Source: JANQIO01 sp038746745 (lineage in GTDB: Bacteria > Pseudomonadota > Gammaproteobacteria > Pseudomonadales > Halieaceae). From it: a stretch of DNA of 10,692 nucleotides. Positions 1 through 6,755 of the stretch are shown here, piece after piece. The stretch is from the NCBI GenBank assembly GCA_038746745.1, contig JBCDKJ010000091.1, forward strand, positions 1-10,692, in the 5' to 3' direction. The first letter of the stretch is position 1, and every line of letters starts with the position of its first letter. The notes beneath the pieces were generated by a model. The model saw nothing but the letters and a program-made list of their open reading frames with translations, did no database searches and had not been told where the DNA came from. The translations under genes were made by a program, and so were the position numbers.

Positions 1-210
1 GCGGTTTCGGATTTCGAGTACGAGTTTCAGATGGCCAATATGAACCGCGCCCTTTACCCGGAGTTCGAATCGGTGTTCCTGACACCCTCCGAGCACTTGT
101 CCTTTATCTCTTCTTCTCTAGTGAGGGAAATCGCGGCGCTTCGTGGCGATATCACCCCCTTCGTACCCGAGAACGTGAGCGCAGCCCTGGCGCAGCGCTT
201 TGCAGACTGA
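1..210 (+). CDS. coaD: Phosphopantetheine adenylyltransferase, C-terminal part (5' truncated by window start)
   Basis: The window opens in frame inside this gene; 69 residues and a TGA stop are visible. CoaD joins 4'-phosphopantetheine and ATP to make dephospho-CoA, the fourth step of coenzyme A synthesis, in the cytoplasm. The visible part matches the conserved C-terminal portion of the family: a segment reading DFEYEFQMANMNR, then ESVFLTPSE, then the FISSSLVREIA motif, which is the helix bearing the ISSS/R signature that contacts ATP. The N-terminal nucleotide-binding TxGH motif is outside the window. The gene converges with mutM with only 38 bases between the two stop codons, the same convergent pairing as in E. 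coli. No clear terminator with a T tract is visible in that short gap. Identification is from remembered family sequence and supported by the neighbour. Confidence 0.93.
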   Translation, partial: AVSDFEYEFQMANMNRALYPEFESVFLTPSEHLSFISSSLVREIAALRGDITPFVPENVSAALAQRFAD

Positions 211-248
211 GTCCGCTGGCGTCAGCGGGATGCTGGAGCATTGGCGCG

Positions 249-1064
249 CTACTGCTGACAGCGCCGACAAAACACCGTACTGCGTTGTCCCAGCCGTGAT
301 TCACGCAGCAGCTCGCCACAGCGCGGGCAGGGCTCACCGCCATGGTCATAGACGTTGAGCTGCTGGCGAAAGTAGCCAGGCTTACCGTCGCCACCGACAA
401 AATCCCGCAGCGTGGTACCACCCTGCGCCACCGCCGCCGCAAGCACCTGTTTAATGCACTCGACCAGCTTCTCATAGCGCGGCCTAGACACCCGGCCCGC
501 AGCCCGCCCCGGTCGAATGCCTGCTAAAAACAGGGACTCGTTGGCATAAATGTTACCCACCCCCACAACCACGTGGCTGTCCATAATAAAGGTCTTAACG
601 GCTGCCTTGCGCCCTCTGGATAAGCGATACAAGTAGTTCGCATCAAAGGAATCCTCCAGCGGTTCTGGCCCGAGGTGGCGTAGCAGCGAATGCCGAGCGG
701 GATCTTCCAGCGTCCAAAGCATGCAGCCGAAACGACGGGGGTCGTTATAACGCAAAATATTGCCGGTGCTCAGGACGATATCCACGTGATCGTGGGTAGC
801 AGGCGGTTCCTTATCGGTAACGACCCGCAGCGAGCCTGACATACCCAAATGGGCGATGAGTGTGCCAGCGTCGGTGCGAAACAACAGGTATTTGCCGCGC
901 CGCTGAATGTCATCGATGCGCGCTCCAGGAAGCAGGCTGATGAGCTCGTCAGGGATGGGCCAGCGCAAGCGACGCTCGCGTACACGCATTTCCAGGACGG
1001 TCTCACCGCGGGCGTGCGGCATCAAACCGCGCCGCGTTGTCTCTACTTCAGGTAACTCGGGCAT
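249..1064 (-). CDS. mutM: Formamidopyrimidine-DNA glycosylase (Fpg/MutM)
   Basis: This is a bifunctional base-excision repair enzyme that removes 8-oxoguanine and formamidopyrimidines and nicks the abasic site by beta/delta elimination. It has 271 residues, a normal family length. The start is fixed because the mature N-terminal proline is the catalytic nucleophile: the protein begins MPELPEVET, giving Pro2 and Glu3. Lys58 in the RRGKYL segment is the conserved catalytic-domain lysine. Met75 in LGMSG and Arg111-Phe112 in DPRRFG correspond to the residues that fill the gap left by the flipped base. The C-terminal zinc finger is complete, with Cys246, Cys249, Cys266 and Cys269. No good Shine-Dalgarno sequence precedes the ATG. 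A terminator upstream separates it from rpmG, so it either has its own promoter or depends on read-through. Confidence 0.97.
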   Translation of the reverse strand: MPELPEVETTRRGLMPHARGETVLEMRVRERRLRWPIPDELISLLPGARIDDIQRRGKYLLFRTDAGTLIAHLGMSGSLRVVTDKEPPATHDHVDIVLSTGNILRYNDPRRFGCMLWTLEDPARHSLLRHLGPEPLEDSFDANYLYRLSRGRKAAVKTFIMDSHVVVGVGNIYANESLFLAGIRPGRAAGRVSRPRYEKLVECIKQVLAAAVAQGGTTLRDFVGGDGKPGYFRQQLNVYDHGGEPCPRCGELLRESRLGQRSTVFCRRCQQ

Positions 1065-1137
1065 GTCAGCTGAGTGTAAAGCGCTATCGCTGCTGTTCGC
1101 CCCATGGCGAAGCTATCGACAGCGGGTTCACAGGCAC

Positions 1138-1160
1138 AAAAAACCCGCCGCAGCGGGTCT
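1138..1160 (-). terminator. Rho-independent terminator between rpmG and mutM
   Basis: Read on the minus strand, a perfect 6-base-pair GC-rich stem (ACCCGC/GCGGGT, plus positions 1143-1148 and 1153-1158) encloses a 4-base loop. It is followed directly by a run of six T residues (plus-strand A run 1138-1143). This is a textbook intrinsic terminator oriented to end transcription coming from rpmB-rpmG. It lies about 145 bases after the rpmG stop and about 75 bases before the mutM start, so it should lower mutM expression relative to the ribosomal protein genes. Confidence 0.85.
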
Positions 1161-1304
1161 CGCAGTACTTACTGCTACAAAACCTAGAATGACGCAGACA
1201 TGCAACGATCGAAAGCCAGGAGGGGCGCGAACACCGCGAAAGTGTGAGAAGCCTGGAAAGCCGGCAAAGATAGGAAAGACGGAGTGTAGACGCGCATTCC
1301 AAGC

Positions 1305-1460
1305 TTATTTGATCTTGGATTCCTTATACATCACGTGCTTGCGCACTACCGGATCGTACTTCTTCATTTCCATTTTGTCCGGCGTGTTGCGCTTGTTCTT
1401 GTCCGTTGTGTAGTAGTGGCCCGTTCCTGCGGACGACACTAACTTGATTTTTTCTCTCAT
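1305..1460 (-). CDS. rpmG: 50S ribosomal protein L33
   Basis: This is a 51-residue protein that is part of the large ribosomal subunit near the E site. It starts MREKIKLVSSAGTGHYYTT and ends VVRKHVMYKESKIK, closely matching E. coli L33 apart from lacking the first four residues (MAKG). It is the zinc-free type: the protein contains no cysteine. The start is supported by a strong Shine-Dalgarno sequence, AGAGGAG on the minus strand (plus 1469-1475), 8 bases before the ATG. It lies 37 bases after rpmB and is almost certainly cotranscribed with it. The 144 bases between its stop and the following terminator hold no convincing gene. Confidence 0.97.
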   Translation of the reverse strand: MREKIKLVSSAGTGHYYTTDKNKRNTPDKMEMKKYDPVVRKHVMYKESKIK

Positions 1461-1497
1461 AGCTAAAACTCCTCTGGGCTTGCTCCGCGCAGCTCTA

Positions 1498-1734
1498 TCA
1501 GACCTTTTCGCCGCGTGCGCGCATGTCAGTTAACACCGCATCAATGCCTTTCTTATCGATGATACGCATGCCTTTACTGGATACGCGCAGGCGTACGAAG
1601 CGCTTCTCGGATTCCACCCAGAAACGATGCTGGTGGAGATTCGGCAAAAACCGACGCTTGGTGCGGTTTTTGGCGTGGGATACGTTGTTACCGGTTACCG
1701 GCCGCTTGCCGGTGACCTGACATACTCTGGCCAT
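1498..1734 (-). CDS. rpmB: 50S ribosomal protein L28
   Basis: This 78-residue large-subunit ribosomal protein begins MARVCQVTGKRPVTGNN and continues with TKRRFLPNLHQHRFWVESEKRFV and KGMRIIDKKGIDAVL. It is nearly the E. coli L28 sequence and exactly its length. The initiating ATG is preceded by a moderate GAGAG purine stretch at about 9 bases. It is the first gene of the rpmB-rpmG unit. A promoter-like element lies about 110 bases upstream, and radC lies further upstream on the same strand, so read-through from radC is also possible. Confidence 0.98.
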   Translation of the reverse strand: MARVCQVTGKRPVTGNNVSHAKNRTKRRFLPNLHQHRFWVESEKRFVRLRVSSKGMRIIDKKGIDAVLTDMRARGEKV

Positions 1735-1779
1735 GATGACTTACTCTCAGGGGCGGCTAAGACCGCGCATGGGCTGACT

Positions 1780-1795
1780 AAATTTTAGAAAATTT
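1780..1795. repeat. AT-rich perfect inverted repeat in rpmB leader
   Basis: AAATTTT and AAAATTT form a perfect 7-base inverted repeat separated by two bases, in an otherwise GC-rich setting. It lies about 45 bases upstream of the rpmB start and, if the promoter below is right, inside the 5' untranslated leader. Just upstream in the transcript is a 5-base-pair GC hairpin (plus positions 1807-1811 with 1817-1821). Together they could be a leader control element or a protein-binding site. The sequence is clear; the role is unknown. Confidence 0.5.
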
Positions 1796-1844
1796 TTGAG
1801 GCGCGTCGGACGCGGTGTCCGGTGCCTGCCAAAACGAGCGCGAC

Positions 1845-1873
1845 TTTATAGCAGAAGCACCCCTGCAACACAA
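1845..1873 (-). promoter_or_regulatory. Candidate sigma70-type promoter of rpmB-rpmG
   Basis: On the minus strand a -35-like TTGTGT (plus 1868-1873) is separated by 17 bases from a good -10, TATAAA (plus 1845-1850). Transcription would start near 1838 and give a leader of about 100 bases before rpmB. It lies in the 218-base gap between radC and rpmB, where no gene is visible. The -10 and spacing are good; the -35 is only fair. Confidence 0.55.
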
Positions 1874-1952
1874 GCGACAGTGGGCATCACTTTCAGGCGG
1901 GTAAAAGGCAGAAACCCCACATATTCAAAGGCTTGCGGTTTTCCTAGTGCCA

Positions 1953-2627
1953 TCATAGCAAGCCATCCTCGGCGAAGGAAAAAGCCTCCCCACGCCCGAC
2001 AATAATATGGTCAAGCACACGGATATCCACCAGCGCCAGAGCCGCCTGTAAGCGCTCCGTGATGCGTCGATCCGCCGCACTGGGCTCGGCAACCCCGGAG
2101 GGATGGTTGTGAGCGAAAATCACTGCCGCCGCCTGAAGCTGCAGTGCACGTTCCAACACCACACGTGGGTATACCGCCGCACCATCAAGAGTGCCCAGGA
2201 ACAGGTCTTCACATCGAATCAGACCGTGTTGCGCATTCAAAAACAGGCAGCAGAATACTTCGCGTGACGCATCGCGCAGGTGCGCCTGCAGAAAGCGCTG
2301 CGTGCGACTAGGGCTATTGAGCGTTGCGCCTTCGCGCAAACTCTCTTCCGCATGCCGCCGCGCCAACTCCATCGCCGCCTGCAGAACACTGAACTTCGCT
2401 GTTCCCATGCCAGGCTCGCGCAGCAGCTCCTCCGCGGATGCAGACAACAACGCGTGCCAGCCACCGAACCCCTTCAGCAGGTTCGCTGACAGCTCCAGCA
2501 CCCCACGACCAGCACCGCCGGTACCAAGTAAAACCGCCAGTAATTCAGCATCACTGAGCGATCTGGCGCCGCGCTGCAACAATTTCTCTCTGGGCCGGTC
2601 CTGCACCGGCAGCATCGACAAGCTCAT
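1953..2627 (-). CDS. radC: RadC family protein (UPF0758, JAMM/MPN-like)
   Basis: This 224-residue protein of the RadC family is about the same length as the E. coli protein. The N-terminal part carries a UPF0758 region (DRPREKLLQRGARSLSDAELLAVLLGTG) and a helix-hairpin-helix-like segment around residues 67-91 (REPGMGTAKF). The C-terminal half is a JAMM metalloprotease-like domain with HNHPSG (His173, His175) and Asp186 in the EPSAAD segment, so the predicted metal ligands are present. Despite the name, the early link to DNA repair was withdrawn and the cellular role remains uncertain. The start is supported by GGAGGAG (plus 2631-2637) just upstream; Met5 is a less well placed alternative. It is divergent from coaBC and upstream of rpmB, a conserved gammaproteobacterial order. 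Confidence 0.95.
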   Translation of the reverse strand: MSLSMLPVQDRPREKLLQRGARSLSDAELLAVLLGTGGAGRGVLELSANLLKGFGGWHALLSASAEELLREPGMGTAKFSVLQAAMELARRHAEESLREGATLNSPSRTQRFLQAHLRDASREVFCCLFLNAQHGLIRCEDLFLGTLDGAAVYPRVVLERALQLQAAAVIFAHNHPSGVAEPSAADRRITERLQAALALVDIRVLDHIIVGRGEAFSFAEDGLL

Positions 2628-2652
2628 CGTCTCCTCCCTGAGACTCGGCGCG

Positions 2653-2682
2653 GTGTCAAATGCACAGCCCCGGTGTTATCGT
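2653..2682 (+). promoter_or_regulatory. Candidate coaBC promoter in the radC/coaBC divergent gap
   Basis: GTGTCA (2653-2658) and TATCGT (2677-2682), 18 bases apart, each match 4 of 6 consensus positions. They would start transcription near 2690, about 25 bases before the preferred coaBC start. The element is weak and is suggested mainly because both flanking genes must start from this 86-base gap. Confidence 0.3.
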
Positions 2683-2713
2683 ATCAGGCCGTTTTAATTC
2701 GGTAGCAAGGCCC

Positions 2714-3928
2714 ATGGGGCGACTTTACAACCGTAACGTTCTACTTGGTGTCACCGGCGGCATCGCGGCCTACAAATCTGCGCAGCTAGTCAGAGACCTG
2801 CGCGAGGCGGGAGCACGCGTTCGGGTTGTTATGACGCAGGGCGCTACGGAATTCATTACGCCGCTGACCTTGCAGGCTTTGTCCGGCGAACCGGTGCATC
2901 TGGAACTATTGGATGCCGAAGCCGAAGCGGGGATGGGGCACATTGAGCTGGCGCGCTGGGCAGATCTGGTCGTGGTCGCGCCCGCGACCGCCGACTTTCT
3001 AAGCCGCTTGGCGCAGGGACGCGCTGACGACCTGCTGACCACCTTGTGCCTCGCGACGCCAGCGCCTCGTTTGCTCGCTCCCGCGATGAACCAGCAAATG
3101 TGGCGCGACGAGGCCACCTCAGCCAATGTCGCTATCCTGCAAAGCCGCGGACTGATTTTCACAGGCCCGGCCGAGGGGACCCAGGCCTGCGGTGATGTGG
3201 GACCTGGCCGCATGCAAGAGCCCGCGGATATCGTTGCCGCCGCGCAAAAAGTGTTTGAATCCGGTTTGCTGGACGGTCAGCGCGTGCTGATTACAGCAGG
3301 CCCCACTCGCGAAGCGATCGACCCGGTGCGGTATATCAGTAATCACAGCTCGGGCAAGATGGGCTTTGCCATTGCCCGCGCCGCTGCGGAAGCGGGCGCT
3401 CTCACGACGCTGATTGCAGGGCCCGTTGCCCTGGAGACGCCAGAGCGGGTGCTCCGGATCGACGTAACCAGTGCCCTTGATATGCAGGAGGCGGTTGATG
3501 CATCGCTGACAGACTGCGACATCTTCATTGGCTGTGCAGCGGTCGCCGACTACCGACCCGCGGTGGTACAGCCTCAGAAAATCAAGAAACAGGGCGAGGA
3601 AATGTCGCTCTCGCTGGTCAAGAACCCCGATATTATTGCCAGCGTCGCAGCACGTGATCCTGGCCCATTCACCGTCGGGTTTGCAGCAGAGACAGAGAAA
3701 CTGATCGAACACGCGCGCAGCAAACTACATGCCAAGCAATTGGACATGATTGTCGCCAATGACGTCTCTGGGACCGACGCGGGTTTTAACAGTGACTCTA
3801 ACGCGGCCACTATTCTCTGGGCCGACGGGCACCAGGACATCAGTCTTACCAGCAAAGACACGCTGGCAGCGGCACTGATTCCACTGATCGCCGCCCGGGT
3901 CAGCGTACCTGCCGATGACGCCGCCTGA
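2714..3928 (+). CDS. coaBC: Bifunctional phosphopantothenoylcysteine decarboxylase / phosphopantothenate-cysteine ligase
   Basis: This enzyme performs two successive cytoplasmic steps of coenzyme A synthesis: CTP-dependent ligation of cysteine to 4'-phosphopantothenate (CoaB), then FMN-dependent decarboxylation (CoaC). I choose the ATG at 2714, giving 404 residues starting MGRLYNRNVLLGVTGGIAAYK. The reading frame is open from 2660, but the extra 18 residues have no family counterpart. The CoaC domain (about 1-185) has the flavin-site GVTGGIAAYK, catalytic His76 in GHIEL, the PAMNQQMW motif and Cys159 in ACGDVGPGRM. The CoaB domain (about 186-404) has ITAGPTREAIDPVRYISNHSSGKMG with Asn210, AAVADYRP, and Lys289 in KIKK. 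All key residues seen in E. coli CoaBC are present. coaD at the left edge of the window belongs to the same pathway. The usual downstream neighbour dut is missing. Confidence 0.97.
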   Translation: MGRLYNRNVLLGVTGGIAAYKSAQLVRDLREAGARVRVVMTQGATEFITPLTLQALSGEPVHLELLDAEAEAGMGHIELARWADLVVVAPATADFLSRLAQGRADDLLTTLCLATPAPRLLAPAMNQQMWRDEATSANVAILQSRGLIFTGPAEGTQACGDVGPGRMQEPADIVAAAQKVFESGLLDGQRVLITAGPTREAIDPVRYISNHSSGKMGFAIARAAAEAGALTTLIAGPVALETPERVLRIDVTSALDMQEAVDASLTDCDIFIGCAAVADYRPAVVQPQKIKKQGEEMSLSLVKNPDIIASVAARDPGPFTVGFAAETEKLIEHARSKLHAKQLDMIVANDVSGTDAGFNSDSNAATILWADGHQDISLTSKDTLAAALIPLIAARVSVPADDAA

Positions 3929-4098
3929 GCCCGGCGAATTGCCGAAACTCTCAACAAGTAGAGTCAGTTAAAATAACACGCGGTTTTACACTGGTGGACC
4001 GCTCGCGATTGGTTTATAAGGAATCGCGCCAAGTGGGAATGACAGGCATAGGCGTCCGACAGATCGGATTCGACGCCCAGTGGTACTGAGCGAGAGGC

Positions 4099-6642
4099 AT
4101 GCTTAAACGCAAGAAGAATAAAAACGAAGATGCTGGGGCTGAGGTCAGCCAGGGCATTAGCGCCGAGGGCAACCTTATACACCGGCACTGGCTGATTGCG
4201 CTCCTGGCCATCGCGCTGCCACTGCTTGCCTGTTTTGCCTATCTGCTTTTGCTGCGGGATGCCGGACTACAGGAACAACAAATTGTCCGCACCGCGCGCA
4301 GTCACGCCGCACAGCAGGCGGCGAATATCGAAAGCTTGCTGCTGCAATATCGGGAGCGGCTATCGGCAGCGGCAACCTCGCCGCTGGCGCTGTCTGCGAT
4401 AGCGTCCGGCAAGCCGCAGGATCTCGCATTGGTAGAAAAAGCGATGCTGGATTACTTCCCGGGCGTTACCAGCCTGCGTCTGATTGCACTGGGCAAACTG
4501 GGCACGGCGACGGTTGAGAACAGCGAGATGGGCCTGCGTAACAATATCGAGGTCGATCTTTTGCGCCGCACCAATCAGGGCAGCCCCACCCAGCCAGAAT
4601 CCTATGAATTCAGCGGTCAGTGGCTGACGTCGCTGGCGCAAGCCGTTCAGCACCCGCGTCAGCCCGATAAACGCGCCGTGATACTGGCTACGCTGGATAA
4701 TCGGGTGTTCAACACGTCGCTCTCCGCGATGGGTGCCGAGCTCGGGCGCAGCGAATTGCTGCAGTTTTACAGGAGCGGGAATTTCACACGGGAAGACATT
4801 ATTGCAGCAGCGGGCAGTGGTGCCGCTGAAGACTACCGCGCCGAAACCTCTCTCAACGGCGGCAAATGGCAACTTCGCTTCACACCCTCTGCGCAGATGT
4901 TGAGCCTTTATCGGGTCGACAATATGCCGCTTATTATTGTTGCTGTAAGCATGTTGGTGATCGTTATTGTAGCGATGTCTGTGCTGCTGCTGTCTATCCG
5001 CAGGACGCTGAGCGCAGAAGTAGAGCGCATTACCAGTGGCGCAGAGCGCAAGTCAACCATGAGTCTTACTATTCCCCAGTTGCTGCCGCTGGCGAGGGAG
5101 TATCGTCGCGCAACGCTGCGCAACACATCCGCTCTGGGGGGCGGCAAACGAAGCGGTCGGGTGGCGGCTGTAGCGCGGGAAGCCAAGCCGGTACCGGATG
5201 ACATTGGTATAGAAACCGAGGAACTGGCCGAGGAAGATGTCGCACCGGCGATAGCAGCGCCGGAATCCTCGTCGCTGCCTCCTGACGTATTTCGAGCTTA
5301 CGACATTCGCGGCCTGGTAGAGAGTGAGATAACGGAAGAGTTTTCGACTCTGCTGGGTCGAGCCCTGGGCAGCATTGCCGGTGAAGAAGAACAACAGGCG
5401 CTGGTGGTCGGTTGTGACGGCCGCAACTCCAGCCCGGCACTGAAAAATGCACTGGTGAAAGGTTTGCTCGATAGTGGACGAGATGTGGTTGATATTGGTC
5501 TCGTGCCCACACCGTTGATGTACTTTGCAACGACAAAGCCGAATACGCGCAGCGGCGTCATGGTGACCGCGAGCCATAATCCCTCCGACTATAACGGCTT
5601 CAAAATTACGCTGAAGGGCAAGCCTTTATCGGGCGAGGGCCTGCAGATGCTGCGCGAACGTATGCAGGAAGGTAAATTCAGCGAAGGCGCTGGACGTCTT
5701 GCCAAACAAGACATCAAGAGCAGCTATTTGGATGCCATCATCAGCGACATTGCGATCACGTCGCCGTTACGGGTGGTTATTGACGCAGGCAATGGCGCCG
5801 CTGGCGACATCGCTCCGCGGGTCCTTGAGGGCCTCGGCTGCGAAGTTATTCGTCTCTATTGCGACATCGATGGCAATTTCCCGAACCATCACCCCGATCC
5901 CGCTGTAGATGAAAATCTGAAAGACCTTTCAGCGAAAGTGCTGGAGGAGGGGGCCGACTTTGGCGTGGCCTATGACGGGGACGGAGATCGTCTGTCAGTG
6001 GTTACCAGCAGCGGCGACATCGTTCGCAACGACCTGTTGCTGATGCTGTTCGCAGAGGACGTAGTCTCACGCAACCCAGGTGCTGATGTCGTATTTGATG
6101 TGAAATGCAGTCGGCATCTCACCCAACTGGTAAGTAAACACGGCGGTCGTCCTATTCTCTGGAAGACAGGTCACGCCTTTATGCGGGAAAAGGTGATGCA
6201 AACAGGCGCACTGCTGGGGGGAGAGTTTTCCGGGCATATTTATTTCGGTGAGCGCTGGTACGGCTTCGATGACGCAATCTATGCGACTGCACGGCTGGCA
6301 GAAATCCTCAGCGGCACTGGGCTGGATATGATCACCCTGCTAGAGGAGTATCCGGTTACCGAGAACACGCCGGAGATCAAGATTCCCGTGAGCGATGAGG
6401 AGAAGTTCGATATTGTCACCAGGCTGGCCGAGAAGGGCGGCTTCGGCAGCGGAAAGCTTACCACCATTGACGGCGTGCGCGTGGACTTCAATGATGGCTG
6501 GGGTCTATTGCGCGCGAGCAATACAACGCCGGCACTGACCGCGCGTTTTGAGGCACACGATGCCGACGCCCTGGAGCGCATCAAACAGCAATTCCGCGAC
6601 CAGCTCTCAGAGGTGGCGCCGGAGCTCGATGCTGGGTTCTAA
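4099..6642 (+). CDS. algC: Phosphomannomutase/phosphoglucomutase, long membrane-anchored form
   Basis: This enzyme interconverts the 6- and 1-phosphates of mannose and glucose, supplying precursors for LPS, exopolysaccharide and trehalose/glycogen metabolism. The protein has 847 residues. About 394-847 is the alpha-D-phosphohexomutase: the start motif DVFRAYDIRG, TASHNPSDYNG with phosphoserine Ser492, the Mg loop DGDGDR at 626-631, the sugar loop GEFSGH at 708-713, and the phosphate loop RASNTTPAL at 805-813. All are intact. The N-terminal half is different: a basic lysine-rich start, a membrane helix at about 31-52, a roughly 220-residue predicted periplasmic region, a second membrane helix at about 276-300, then a low-complexity acidic linker at about 365-395. 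This layout resembles the long AlgC forms annotated in some pseudomonads. The Shine-Dalgarno is poor (GAGAGG directly before the ATG). argB follows 113 bases later on the same strand. Confidence 0.95.
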   Translation: MLKRKKNKNEDAGAEVSQGISAEGNLIHRHWLIALLAIALPLLACFAYLLLLRDAGLQEQQIVRTARSHAAQQAANIESLLLQYRERLSAAATSPLALSAIASGKPQDLALVEKAMLDYFPGVTSLRLIALGKLGTATVENSEMGLRNNIEVDLLRRTNQGSPTQPESYEFSGQWLTSLAQAVQHPRQPDKRAVILATLDNRVFNTSLSAMGAELGRSELLQFYRSGNFTREDIIAAAGSGAAEDYRAETSLNGGKWQLRFTPSAQMLSLYRVDNMPLIIVAVSMLVIVIVAMSVLLLSIRRTLSAEVERITSGAERKSTMSLTIPQLLPLAREYRRATLRNTSALGGGKRSGRVAAVAREAKPVPDDIGIETEELAEEDVAPAIAAPESSSLPPDVFRAYDIRGLVESEITEEFSTLLGRALGSIAGEEEQQALVVGCDGRNSSPALKNALVKGLLDSGRDVVDIGLVPTPLMYFATTKPNTRSGVMVTASHNPSDYNGFKITLKGKPLSGEGLQMLRERMQEGKFSEGAGRLAKQDIKSSYLDAIISDIAITSPLRVVIDAGNGAAGDIAPRVLEGLGCEVIRLYCDIDGNFPNHHPDPAVDENLKDLSAKVLEEGADFGVAYDGDGDRLSVVTSSGDIVRNDLLLMLFAEDVVSRNPGADVVFDVKCSRHLTQLVSKHGGRPILWKTGHAFMREKVMQTGALLGGEFSGHIYFGERWYGFDDAIYATARLAEILSGTGLDMITLLEEYPVTENTPEIKIPVSDEEKFDIVTRLAEKGGFGSGKLTTIDGVRVDFNDGWGLLRASNTTPALTARFEAHDADALERIKQQFRDQLSEVAPELDAGF

Positions 6643-6755
6643 TGGTCGTGTGGCACGCTAAAGCACCCAACTTTACCTGACACTACTAGCGGATCAGGCA
6701 ACAGATTGGCCTACCAGGCCAGTCGACAGTGCCTGCTAACACTACTGGAATAATC

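Noticed and set aside
1084..1302. A 72-codon open frame on the minus strand between rpmG and mutM.
   Set aside because: It runs straight through the strong terminator, lacks a ribosome binding site and has no recognisable family features.
2640..2666. TTGACA on the minus strand (within about 2654-2660) as a radC -35 box.
   Set aside because: It is only about 30 bases from the radC start, so the matching -10 would fall on the ribosome binding site; no suitable -10 is present.
2660..2713. An 18-residue N-terminal extension of coaBC from an upstream ATG.
   Set aside because: The extension has no counterpart in the family, and its ATG would overlap the likely promoter; the start at 2714 gives the normal length.
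4039..4089. A 16-codon open frame just upstream of algC.
   Set aside because: It has only a poor ribosome binding sequence and no similarity I recognise; at this length an open frame is expected by chance. It does not resemble a dut remnant.
6707..6721. Perfect hairpin TGGCCT-ACC-AGGCCA between algC and argB.
   Set aside because: The stem is short with a 3-base loop and no following T tract; not enough to call a terminator or operator.
6680..6746. ACACTACT occurring twice (6680-6687 and 6739-6746) upstream of argB.
   Set aside because: An 8-base repeat with a 51-base gap and no symmetry is weak evidence; it does not resemble an ArgR box.
6729..6755. A GTG start giving argB nine extra residues.
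   Set aside because: The ATG at 6756 matches the family N-terminus and follows a weak but usable TGGAA; the extra residues look non-coding.
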